64,000 nt of DNA from Thiorhodovibrio frisius (GTDB lineage: Bacteria > Pseudomonadota > Gammaproteobacteria > Chromatiales > Chromatiaceae): the NCBI RefSeq assembly GCF_033954835.1, contig NZ_CP121471.1, forward strand, positions 558,001 to 622,000, written 5' to 3'. Positions 1-7,297 of this stretch are shown in pieces (position 1 is the stretch's first letter; each line of letters opens with the position of its first letter). Under the pieces are notes generated by a model. That model saw only the letters and a list, made by a program, of their open reading frames with translations. It searched no databases and had not been told where the DNA came from. Both the position numbers and the translations under genes were made by a program.

Positions 1-1827
1 GCCTCCCCAGACTGACGCGCCGCAGGAAAGGGCCGTGCTCTTGCCGGTGCTGCTATCTCCGACAAGGTGAAATCCGCCGCTTGTCCGGTGCACCTTGGCC
101 AGCAGTGGGCCGGCAAGCGCCGCCGAAACCGCCAGGGTCAGAATCGGATTCCCAATGCAGCGCGCCGCAATCTCAGAGCGCCAGGCGTCCAGGGTGCCGC
201 CGGTGGTGAATTCCTCATGCTGGGCATGTTCGGATTGAAACCGCACGTCACCAGCGCCGATGATGCGCCGGGGCAACACGAACACCTTGCCGGCCATGTG
301 CCAGCCGGTTTCGGTCGCCGCCAGCACGCGCCGCTTGGGATAGCGGCTCATCAGGTAGCCGTTCAACAAGCGGTGGCTCATTGGGTCGATTCGCACGCCA
401 AGCGCCAGCAGCTCGCCGCGCAATTCTTCACCGCTTCCTTTGAGTAGCGCCATCGGCATAGCCCAATCGCGCCAGCGTCCGGCCGCATTGCGGAACCGCA
501 GCAAAAGGCCGTGCTCGGTGTCGGTGTCGCTGGCGCTCATGGCGTCGGCATGCAGGGGCGTGCATATCCATTGGTCAACCTCGGCTTCGTCCTTGATGCC
601 ATGCCACCACAGGCCAGCGGGGCCAAAGCCGGTGCGCTTGTCATGCACCGCATAACCGGGGCGCTCCACCTCGGGTTTCGGCTTTTCGGTTCCCTCGTTT
701 CCCTCGGGTTTTTCCGATGGGGAACCGCTTGAAGCCGCACCGTTGCTGGCGTTTCCCTCGGTTCCCTTGGTTCCCTCGTTTTTTTCAAAGGGGGAGGGAG
801 AATCGCGCCAGCGGGCCGCCTCGGTGAACCGCTCAGGCGTCCAGCCATCGGCCAGCGCGTCCGCCGCGTCCCATTTGTCCGGCAGCTCGGGCGTCAGCTC
901 GGCAAGGTCGAGAATGGCCACCTCCGCCGCGCCATCGGCATAGGCCAGCACGCCAGCCGTGCGGGCATATTGGGCGCCGGCCTTGTCATGGTCAGGCCAG
1001 ACCAACACGCGCCGGCCGCGAAGCGGTGTCCAGTCCGATTTCTTGGGTGATTGCGCGCCGTTCATGGTGGCGATAGCAACAGCCTCGGGAACCAGCGCCG
1101 CCGCCGCGTCCGCCGCTTTCTCGCCTTCGCACAGCAGCGCCGGGGCCTCGGGCCGGGCCGCTAGTCGGTCGAGTCCATAGAGCGGGCGCGGCTCGGGCGG
1201 TGCCTTCCAGCGCCAGGCCGAACCATCCCAAGTCAAGGGGGCGAATTGCTTTCGAGACTCTGGCGGGTCGAATCGCAACACGAACGCGAGCGGTTGACCA
1301 TCAGGCGAGCGGTAACACCATTCGGCAGTCGGCTTGCCGTGCCTGGGGTGTTCCTGGGGCCGCTTGGCTAGCGCGTCAGCCGGTATCGGCTCGGGTGCTG
1401 GCGTTGCCTTGGGCTCGGGCGCGGGCGTCACCTCGGGCTTGTGGTGGCAATTCGCGGGCGCCTTTTCCGTCACAGTTGCGGAATTGTCCGAGCGATTTAG
1501 CGCAACCGTTGCGGTTATTCCGAGAGCATTGGCCAACCGGTGGGCCGCTTCGCCTTGGCTGTCGGTGCCTTCGAGATAGGCCACCAGGGAAACAAGGTCG
1601 CCGCCAGCGTCGCCGGTGGCAAAGTCAGCCCATGCGCCGGTTTGGGTGTTGACGGAAAAAGAACCGGGCCGGTTGTCCGTCCGCCTTGGATTGCGCGCCA
1701 GATATTCCGGGCCTTGGCGCTTGCCGCCGGGCAACCAGCGCGACAAAACAGCGTCCGCGCTGGTCAGTGCCGCGCGGGCGGTGGCTTTGATGTCCACCAG
1801 TGGCGGGCCTTCGGTGGTGTCGGTCAT
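1..1827 (-). CDS. DUF927-type phage/satellite primase-helicase, partial (C-terminus off window)
   Basis: Replication protein of element 1. The frame is open from ATG at 1827 to the window edge, so 609 codons are visible. A GGGAGGTGG ribosome site precedes the ATG. Visible parts: an N-terminal CHC2/primase-like portion (GKRQGPEYLARNP, then WADFATGDAGGDLVSL), a Pro/Glu-rich linker, a Toprim-like segment (LLCEGEKAADAA, then VLVWPDHDKAG), and a DUF927 ATPase with Walker A GDSSTGKST near the visible end. In P4-like satellites and integrative plasmids such proteins prime and unwind DNA at the element's own origin. The start overlaps the stop of the upstream gene by ATGA, so it is translationally coupled to the 85- and 187-codon genes and the AlpA-like gene. 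Confidence 0.85.
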   Translation of the reverse strand, partial: MTDTTEGPPLVDIKATARAALTSADAVLSRWLPGGKRQGPEYLARNPRRTDNRPGSFSVNTQTGAWADFATGDAGGDLVSLVAYLEGTDSQGEAAHRLANALGITATVALNRSDNSATVTEKAPANCHHKPEVTPAPEPKATPAPEPIPADALAKRPQEHPRHGKPTAEWCYRSPDGQPLAFVLRFDPPESRKQFAPLTWDGSAWRWKAPPEPRPLYGLDRLAARPEAPALLCEGEKAADAAAALVPEAVAIATMNGAQSPKKSDWTPLRGRRVLVWPDHDKAGAQYARTAGVLAYADGAAEVAILDLAELTPELPDKWDAADALADGWTPERFTEAARWRDSPSPFEKNEGTKGTEGNASNGAASSGSPSEKPEGNEGTEKPKPEVERPGYAVHDKRTGFGPAGLWWHGIKDEAEVDQWICTPLHADAMSASDTDTEHGLLLRFRNAAGRWRDWAMPMALLKGSGEELRGELLALGVRIDPMSHRLLNGYLMSRYPKRRVLAATETGWHMAGKVFVLPRRIIGAGDVRFQSEHAQHEEFTTGGTLDAWRSEIAARCIGNPILTLAVSAALAGPLLAKVHRTSGGFHLVGDSSTGKSTALSCGASVWGG

Positions 1828-2081
1828 TCGTCCACCTCCCACGCGCTCATTGGTTCATCCACCAGAGTCGCATTAAGGCTTCCATCGGTGCCGATTTCCA
1901 GGGCGATTCGGCTATCACGCGAGCGGATAATCAGGCCGCTGATTTCATCGAACAGGGTTCCGCCGCCGGGAAGGTGACAAGCCAGGGCTTCAACAGCCTC
2001 AAAGATCGCGTCCGCTGCTTTGCTGCTCGGGTCGCGTTGGAATGTAGCCACCAGGGAGGGGTTAATGTGGGGGGCTTTCAT
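1824..2081 (-). CDS. small element-1 protein, 85 aa, related to the C-terminus of its upstream neighbour
   Basis: I do not recognise a named family. The protein is acidic, with no signal peptide or membrane segment. Its pattern (I-x-P-x-L-x-A-x-F-x-x-DPS, then a G-x-x-I-x-x-x-x-R stretch and a DG motif near the end) also occurs in the last ~85 residues of the 187-aa protein encoded just upstream, so the two look like copies of one module. It overlaps both neighbours by ATGA and sits between them and the primase, which suggests a replication or copy-control accessory; that role is inference. Confidence 0.65.
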   Translation of the reverse strand: MKAPHINPSLVATFQRDPSSKAADAIFEAVEALACHLPGGGTLFDEISGLIIRSRDSRIALEIGTDGSLNATLVDEPMSAWEVDE

Positions 2082-2641
2082 TGCTTCGCCTCCCAGACCG
2101 TGCCATTAGCGCGAATGGTCAAGGTCGCTTCGCGGTCATCATCGAGAATCATCAAGTCGCCGCTGGTATCGTCCGCCGCGACTAGACTGGCGTCATGGTC
2201 GATTGGATAACCAGCAGCCGCCAGGGCCGAATAAACCGCGCTGGCGGTCGCGTCCGATGGGTCGGCATTGAATGCCGCGATCAATGCCGGGGCGATGCGC
2301 GCGCAAGGTGGGCGAATCACGCGCGCCGCCTTTTCCCGAATCATCCTTAGCCGCACGCTGGCGTTATCGCCGGGGCCGTGAATCTTGCCTTGCTCAATGA
2401 ATCGCAGTGCCGCCGTTGCATTGCCTTCAATGCTGGCGAGTTCATTACCTTGAGCGCGCGCGGTTTCGGAATGCGACCAGGCCAGCTCGCGCAATTCGCC
2501 GGCCAGTTGTTCCGCCGCCGCCAGCAGGCCGAACCGCTGTTCCGGTTCGCCGGTTTCGCGCGACGCGGTAATACAGGAATGAACGCTGGCCGCCAGTTCG
2601 CGAAGGCGTTGGGCTTGGTGTTGGGCTTGAAGGCGGTTCAT
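2078..2641 (-). CDS. element-1 hypothetical protein, 187 aa, two-part
   Basis: Unrecognised protein in the element-1 replication operon. Residues 1 to ~95 are helical and Ala/Arg/Glu-rich. Residues ~100-187 carry the module shared with the next gene (IAPALIAAFNADPSD, then a terminal beta-rich stretch with IRANGTVWEA). It overlaps the AlpA-like gene upstream and the 85-aa gene downstream by ATGA each, so four genes up to the primase form one tightly coupled unit. No catalytic motif is visible. Confidence 0.65.
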   Translation of the reverse strand: MNRLQAQHQAQRLRELAASVHSCITASRETGEPEQRFGLLAAAEQLAGELRELAWSHSETARAQGNELASIEGNATAALRFIEQGKIHGPGDNASVRLRMIREKAARVIRPPCARIAPALIAAFNADPSDATASAVYSALAAAGYPIDHDASLVAADDTSGDLMILDDDREATLTIRANGTVWEAKQ

Positions 2642-2853
2642 GCCGCACCTCCGACCGTGTTGGCTTGGGTGCGCTCGGCAATGAAGCGGTCAATTTCCGC
2701 GCGGTCATACCGCACAGACCGACCAAGTTTCACGAATGCAGGGCCTTCGCCGCGAATCCGCCACGCTTGCAGGGTGCGGGGGGATAGGTCGAGAGAAAGC
2801 GCCGCCTCGGTTTCATTCAGCAGCGCGCGAGAGGGGGAAAGATTGTCGTTCAT
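2638..2853 (-). CDS. AlpA/MerR-like helix-turn-helix regulator or excisionase
   Basis: A 71-aa DNA-binding protein of the HTH_17/AlpA type: LNETEAALSLDLSPRTLQAW is the helix-turn-helix, followed by the wing signature KLGRSVRYDRAEIDRFI. Proteins of this kind act as excisionases or activators of integrase and replication genes in P4-like elements. It is the first gene of the primase operon and is preceded by a non-coding stretch (2854-2978) that should hold the operon promoter. The stop overlaps the next start by ATGA. Confidence 0.85.
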   Translation of the reverse strand: MNDNLSPSRALLNETEAALSLDLSPRTLQAWRIRGEGPAFVKLGRSVRYDRAEIDRFIAERTQANTVGGAA

Positions 2854-2978
2854 GGTCGCTTGGCTCCGTTGTTCGCACTCGGTAGTAGTGCGGGAGTCAA
2901 GCTAACGGGGAGTGCTGGCGGGCTGGCGCTATCGTTGCTTAGCGCGCCTTGTCGATGCTTAGCGAACCTTTGCGCGCT
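2854..2978. promoter_or_regulatory. intergenic control region upstream of the AlpA-like gene
   Basis: A 125-bp gap that contains two copies of GCTTAGCG (around 2937-2945 and 2957-2965) and GCGCGCCTT/GCGCGCTTT stretches. Repeats this close to a regulator start may be its own operator. No -35/-10 pair stands out. Confidence 0.3.
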
Positions 2979-3686
2979 TTAACGGCTTCGCTTCGCTTGA
3001 AACAGCCGCCGGAACCGTTGCTCAAAGGTGGCTTGGTCAAGCGGCAGTTTTTCGCCAGCCATTAGGCAGTCGTTGCGGTCTTGCCGGTAGACATAATTCC
3101 AACCGTCAGGGCGGGTGTTGGCCAGGCGGGCCCATGCTTCGCGCGCCGTTGGGGAAAATCCATGCTCGGCTTCAAAAGCGTCAATGGTCGCCAGAATAAC
3201 CTCGGTCCAAGCGTGATTGCGCTTGGTAGGCTTGCGGGGGAGGATTTGGCGCGCCGGTGGTTGCTTGCCATTGGTGGCTTCGCGCTGTGCCTCGGGGGCT
3301 GGCGTCGCCGCAATCCACCCGTGCAAGGGGGAATCTTCTGGCAGGTCGGGGCGCGCTGGCCAGTCGCGATAGGCGTCGCGCGATACCATCGGGATGTCGC
3401 GCGAGCGGATAGCGGGGCCTTGGCTTGTCGCGCCGAACCGGGCTATCAGTTGACGGTAATCTTCGTCGCCGGGCACATGTTCAAAGCCGCACGCGGGCAG
3501 GCTTCCGGCTTCAATGTCTGCGGCCATCAGCGACAACAGGGCTTCGGCCATGCTGGCGTCGCTTGGATAGTGGAGGGTCGAGAGTTGCTCGATATTCAGG
3601 GCGTCCGGCCAACCAGCCGCGCGCTTGGATTGACCGATTTTGAGAATCGAGCAGGCGCGATGCCAAAGAATCGCGGTTGTCGCCAT
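2979..3686 (-). CDS. element-1 hypothetical protein, 235 aa
   Basis: Not recognised. Soluble, no signal peptide. The N-terminal half (IGQSKRAAGWPDALNIEQLSTL) looks like a small regulatory or structural domain. The C-terminal ~95 residues are basic and helical (WTEVILATIDAFEAEHGFSPTA, then ATFEQRFRRLFQAKRSR) and may bind nucleic acid. ATG at 3686 is preceded by GAAGGTG, a good ribosome site. It stands alone between the AlpA operon and the small coiled-coil gene, all on the same strand. Confidence 0.6.
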   Translation of the reverse strand: MATTAILWHRACSILKIGQSKRAAGWPDALNIEQLSTLHYPSDASMAEALLSLMAADIEAGSLPACGFEHVPGDEDYRQLIARFGATSQGPAIRSRDIPMVSRDAYRDWPARPDLPEDSPLHGWIAATPAPEAQREATNGKQPPARQILPRKPTKRNHAWTEVILATIDAFEAEHGFSPTAREAWARLANTRPDGWNYVYRQDRNDCLMAGEKLPLDQATFEQRFRRLFQAKRSR

Positions 3687-3806
3687 GTTCGCGCACCTTC
3701 ACGCGGGCACCTTCGAGGGGGGGCGCTGGCCAGGGCGGGAAGGTGAAACCGCCTTTTCGGGGGCCATCCTAGGCCAGCGCGAACAGTGTAGCGGGTTAGC
3801 CGCCAG

Positions 3807-4007
3807 TCAGCTAAACACCTTCCAGAGCATCACCAGGGTGAAGGCGAGATTGAATCCGACCATCCATTTGAGCAAGGCGAGATTCGCTTTCACCTCGGCA
3901 ATGTCTCGGCTGTAATCCGCTATCGCCTTCGCCGCGTCGCGGGCCTTGGTGTCATCAGCGCCAGCGCTCACCAGGGCGTCATAGACTTCGGCAATCATGG
4001 TTGTCAT
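3807..4007 (-). CDS. small coiled-coil protein with C-terminal membrane anchor, DUF1640-like
   Basis: A 66-aa protein: a helical N-terminus (AEVYDALVSAGADDTKARDA), a coiled coil (AIADYSRDIAEVKANLALLK) and one C-terminal membrane helix (WMVGFNLAFTLVMLWKVF). The layout matches the small bacterial DUF1640/CCDC90-like proteins common in gammaproteobacterial accessory DNA; their function is unknown. It lies just downstream of int1. A 5'-truncated relative is at 35869-36010 beyond the island's right end. Confidence 0.65.
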   Translation of the reverse strand: MTTMIAEVYDALVSAGADDTKARDAAKAIADYSRDIAEVKANLALLKWMVGFNLAFTLVMLWKVFS

Positions 4008-4053
4008 GGTGGGGCCTCTTGGGTTTGGGGAATTGCGTCAGTGACAGGGTTAA

Positions 4054-5481
4054 TCAGCCAGCCTTGCGGTGCTTGGTCGGCAGGTCAACCACGGGCGCCT
4101 TGGGCTTCAATCCAGCCGCGCCTAGCAAGCGTTCGCCATGCTGTTCGAGGGCCGCGCGCACGTTGTCTTGTCCGAACCGGGCATAGACTTGTGTGGTGCT
4201 GGCGTTGGAGTGATTCAGCACGCGACCAATCAGGTGCAAGGAATTGCCAGCCTGGGCTAACCAGCTTCCGACCGTCCGCCGCAGGTCGTGAAGGCGAACA
4301 TCGTCAATCGCTGGCGGAAGGGTCAAGCCAGCCGTGTCGCAAGCCGCGCGAATCTCTGTCAGTGACGGGGTAGCATCCCAATCGCAGGCCGTGTGCTTGC
4401 TCTTGTTCGCCGCGCGGGCCTCGGTCAAGCGGTCAATCAGTTCGGCAACCTGGGGGAGTTCGCGCCAGCGTGCGAGCGTCGCGGCTTTCTTAACGCGGGT
4501 CCAAGGCTTGGAGATATTCACCAGCGGGGCCGCCGTCTTTTCGCCAGCCTTGGCCGCGCGCGGGCCTTTGCCGGGCAGGATGTAAGGGTTTCCGGGCTGG
4601 CGCGGAATCTCGCGCAACAGCGCCAGGGCGGGCGCGCTCAAGGGCAGATAGTGAGTCCGTCCGGCCTTGGTGTCGGCAAGCCGCAGTTCGCCACGGTCTA
4701 GGTCGAGATCATCCCAGCGCGCCTTGAGTAGTTCGCTTTTGCGGGCGCCAGTCAGCAGGTAGAGCCACAGACCATTGCGGGCTGATTCGTTCGGCTCGCT
4801 ATTAATGGCCGCCGCCAGGTGGGGCAATTCGTCGGGCTTGATGTAGCGGTCGCGCTTGGTTTCCTTGAAGCGGTCAATGTCGCGCGCCGGGTTGATGTGG
4901 GCCTCGGGCACGAATCCCCAGCGCCGGGCAAGCTCGAACATCTTGGCCACCAGGGCAAGGGTGCGGTTCGCTTCATAGGGCGCGCGCTTGCCGATCTTGG
5001 AATGCAGCGCCGCCACGTCCGCGCGCTTGATGCTGGCCGCTTTCAGATTGCGCCATGTGGGCAGGATGTGGCTATTGATGCGCCGTTGGTCATCATGGCC
5101 GCTCTTTTTTTGGCTGGCGTGCCGTTCGAGATAGGCCGCGCACAAGTCCTTGATGGTCTCGCCTCGGGTGTCGCGCTGGCGTTCTTCAAGGGGATCTGTT
5201 CCGGCCTCCGCTTTCACCAGCTCCGCGCGCGCCATCTTGCGGGCTTGTTCAACCGTCAAGGTGCCATAGCGACCGATGGTCAACAGCCGCTTGCGTCCGT
5301 TGGTGCGGTAGGACAACACAAAGGTTTTCGCGCCGCTCGGAAAGACGCGACAGCCGAAACCGAGCAGCTCGGAATCCCACAGGACAACGCGGGCGTTCGG
5401 GTCGCCGGCTTCGTGCCGGGCCGCGTCAATGTCGCGCTTGATCAGCTTGCGCCGTTCGGTCTTGTTTGAGTCTTTCGCCAT
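4054..5481 (-). CDS. int1: P4-type tyrosine integrase of element 1
   Basis: Catalyses integration of element 1 at the tRNA-Lys 3' end. The DUF4102 N-terminal arm-binding domain is visible (LLGFGCRVFPSGAKTFVLSY, then LTIGRYGTLTVEQARKMA), followed by a core-binding domain and the catalytic domain with Arg (LLTGARKSELL, near residue 247), H-x-x-R (LHDLRRTVGSW) and His/Tyr (LNHSNASTTQVYAR). The full 475-aa length is a little long for the family. ATG at 5481 is preferred because AAGG lies 8 bases upstream; an in-frame GTG at 5490 is possible. It begins about 190 bp from the att core, the usual P4-integrase geometry. Confidence 0.93.
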   Translation of the reverse strand: MAKDSNKTERRKLIKRDIDAARHEAGDPNARVVLWDSELLGFGCRVFPSGAKTFVLSYRTNGRKRLLTIGRYGTLTVEQARKMARAELVKAEAGTDPLEERQRDTRGETIKDLCAAYLERHASQKKSGHDDQRRINSHILPTWRNLKAASIKRADVAALHSKIGKRAPYEANRTLALVAKMFELARRWGFVPEAHINPARDIDRFKETKRDRYIKPDELPHLAAAINSEPNESARNGLWLYLLTGARKSELLKARWDDLDLDRGELRLADTKAGRTHYLPLSAPALALLREIPRQPGNPYILPGKGPRAAKAGEKTAAPLVNISKPWTRVKKAATLARWRELPQVAELIDRLTEARAANKSKHTACDWDATPSLTEIRAACDTAGLTLPPAIDDVRLHDLRRTVGSWLAQAGNSLHLIGRVLNHSNASTTQVYARFGQDNVRAALEQHGERLLGAAGLKPKAPVVDLPTKHRKAG

Positions 5482-5514
5482 CGGTAGCACCTTCCCGGTA
5501 GTCAGTGGGTCCGG

Positions 5515-5582
5515 CAGTCACCAGCGCCGCCGGTTACAGTCACCACACAGTCACCAGGCGGGAGCGTTTGCGGTGGTGACTG
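5515..5582. promoter_or_regulatory. candidate int1 arm-binding repeats (CAGTCACCA)
   Basis: Three direct copies of CAGTCACCA (5515-5523, 5537-5545, 5548-5556) and one inverted copy TGGTGACTG (5574-5582) lie between the int1 start and the att core. Tyrosine integrases bind such short repeats with their N-terminal domain. The position also overlaps the int1 promoter, so autoregulation is likely. Assignment to int1 is inferred from position. Confidence 0.6.
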
Positions 5583-5675
5583 AGCGTAAATGGTAGCAGA
5601 CTGAAAGCGGGCAAGCTACTGTTTTTTCGCAGTCTAGCGCAACCGATAGTAGACAAGGGAAGGGGCGAAACAGTG

Positions 5676-5722
5676 ACTTTTAATCAGGTGGTCGTGCGTT
5701 CGAGTCGCACAGGGCGCACCAT
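5676..5722 (+). repeat. att core copy 1: 3' half of tRNA-Lys, junction of elements 1 and 2
   Basis: A 47-bp sequence identical to 16616-16662, and to 35295-35341. It contains an anticodon loop CTTTTAA (Lys-UUU), a T arm closed by GTGCG/CGCAC around TTCGAGT, and the 3' acceptor strand with CCA. The bases before it do not form a D arm, so this is only the tRNA 3' half carried as an attachment site. Confidence 0.88.
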
Positions 5723-5766
5723 TTTTCAATAAGTTAGGGCGATTCTGGGTGTTTTCCAGAATCGAC

Positions 5767-5783
5767 CGTGACTTAAACGTGAC
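5767..5783. promoter_or_regulatory. candidate int2 arm site, left end of element 2
   Basis: CGTGACTTAAACGTGAC is a direct repeat of (A)CGTGAC. It sits between the att core and the stop of int2. Nearly the same 17-mer (15 of 17 bases) occurs at 16495-16511 inside the right end of the same element, in the same orientation, which is what paired arm sites would look like. Confidence 0.5.
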
Positions 5784-6833
5784 TTACTTGTCCAGCACCT
5801 CGACAGCCTGACGAACATTTTCCGGGGCAAGATGTGCGTATTTTTCGGTCATGTTGATCGAGCTATGCCCCAGTAGGTCCCTGATCTCCGCTGTTGCCAC
5901 TCTGGCTGTTGTCAGCCATGTGGCGCATGTATGGCGAAGATCATGGATGCGAAAATTCGTGATCCCCGCCCTCCGGCAAGCGCTCGCAAAGCTTTTCTTG
6001 ACCGAGCAGATCCGCTCGCCTTGGCTATTGCAGAAGACCCAAGGACTTTCCGGACAATGTTCCAGGCAAAAGGCTTGACGATTCAGAATCGCTTGAAAAG
6101 CCACCTTATTTAGCGGCACCGAGCGGCGTTTTGCTGTCTTTGTATGACTTCCCTCGAGCAAAATCTGCCGTTTTTCAAGGTCAACCCGGCTCCATTCAAG
6201 CCCTAACATCTCCTGGGCACGGCATCCGGTATGCGCAGCCAGCCGAATAAAATCTGGCAAATGTGGTGCTCGAAACGCCACTTCCGCCTGAGCAATCAAC
6301 ATCTCCGCTTCCTCACGGGTCAAGTAGCGAATCCTTGCCTCTGGTTCCTTCAGCTTTCGACCTCTTGTCGGATTCGGCAAGTTCTCCATGAAGTCCCGGT
6401 TGTAGCGGTTAATTGCCGCTGATAACAAAGCCAGCCCTCGGTTGACCGTCGCATTAGAAACGCCCTCAGATTTTCTCTTAGCAACATACTGCCCCACTTT
6501 AACGGGAGTCAGGACACGCATATCTTCGTCTTCAAAACTTTCCCGAAGTGTTCTTGCGTTCGAGCAATCATCATCATGACTCCGCTTAACGCCCTTAGTC
6601 TCCTTAAGAAAGTAAAGGATGACTTGTTGGAACGTTACTTCTTCAGGAGCATTCCATTGCCGTTGCTGAAAAGCCTCTAACTTCCATTTGGAGAGGAGCG
6701 CTTCGGACTCTTGCCGATCACTGGTCCCAGTAGAGCATCTAACTCTTTTCCCGCTAGCGTCTTTGAAGCTGGCCCACCAGTAAGGCGAGTCTTTTCGTTG
6801 GTAGAGCCCATCTTTATCGTTTCGTTTGGCCAT
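5784..6833 (-). CDS. int2: phage-type tyrosine integrase of element 2
   Basis: A 349-aa site-specific recombinase. The N-terminal arm-binding domain reads GLYQRKDSPYWWASFKDASG; the SAM-like core-binding domain contains DDDCSNARTLRESF. The catalytic residues are Arg in HTGCRAQEMLGLEW, H-x-x-R in HDLRHTCATWL, and His/Tyr in LLGHSSINMTEKYAHL. Unlike int1 and int3, its 3' end faces the att core. The first 157 bases overlap the excisionase-like gene in another frame. Codon use is less GC-rich than int1, in line with the AT-rich element it belongs to. Confidence 0.92.
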   Translation of the reverse strand: MAKRNDKDGLYQRKDSPYWWASFKDASGKRVRCSTGTSDRQESEALLSKWKLEAFQQRQWNAPEEVTFQQVILYFLKETKGVKRSHDDDCSNARTLRESFEDEDMRVLTPVKVGQYVAKRKSEGVSNATVNRGLALLSAAINRYNRDFMENLPNPTRGRKLKEPEARIRYLTREEAEMLIAQAEVAFRAPHLPDFIRLAAHTGCRAQEMLGLEWSRVDLEKRQILLEGSHTKTAKRRSVPLNKVAFQAILNRQAFCLEHCPESPWVFCNSQGERICSVKKSFASACRRAGITNFRIHDLRHTCATWLTTARVATAEIRDLLGHSSINMTEKYAHLAPENVRQAVEVLDK

Positions 6834-7066
6834 TGCGTATCCCCTGTATTCGGATTACGCATAGCCGATCCCTCTTCTATAGTATAGCTTGATCCTCCCA
6901 ACTGATCAACATACGCCTGTATTGACTCTCTGACAATACGAGGGGCGCGTTTGACAGGATAGACGCATTTGATCTTCTTCCGTTGGACCAGTCGCTTCAC
7001 TGACCTCGGGCTGATGCTTAAGATTTCTGCCGCTTGCTGGTAAGTCAGGAGGAGTTTTTCGTTCAT
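6677..7066 (-). CDS. excisionase-like helix-turn-helix protein overlapping int2
   Basis: A 129-aa protein whose N-terminus (LLTYQQAAEILSISPRSVKR) is a MerR/AlpA-like helix-turn-helix with a wing (IVRESIQAYVDQL). A hydrophilic tail of ~70 residues follows; its last ~52 codons are read out of frame with the start of int2. It is placed directly upstream of the integrase, as xis is in lambdoid phages, where xis and int also overlap. Role as directionality factor is inferred. The tail is low in recognisable structure and could be a by-product of the overlap. Confidence 0.7.
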   Translation of the reverse strand: MNEKLLLTYQQAAEILSISPRSVKRLVQRKKIKCVYPVKRAPRIVRESIQAYVDQLGGSSYTIEEGSAMRNPNTGDTQWPNETIKMGSTNEKTRLTGGPASKTLAGKELDALLGPVIGKSPKRSSPNGS

Positions 7067-7297
7067 GGGATTGGCTAAGCGTGATTTTAGGACAAGTCCC
7101 GGCAGTACTTCTGCCTCGACTTGCCTTTACGCTTTCTGCGGATACCCGGTAATGCAAAGGTTTTAAGCGTGAAATATTAATTCAAATAATATATTTCTCT
7201 TTTAAACAATATTATTTGAGGGGATAAATGATCCATTCTATGGAAGAATACCGCTATAAGTGTTTTTCACGATAAGACTACGATTTGATATAACTAA

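Noticed and set aside
5676-5722. Functional tRNA-Lys gene (also considered at copies 2 and 3)
   Set aside because: None of the three copies is preceded by a D arm, anticodon 5' strand or acceptor 5' strand that would pair; they are 3' halves only.
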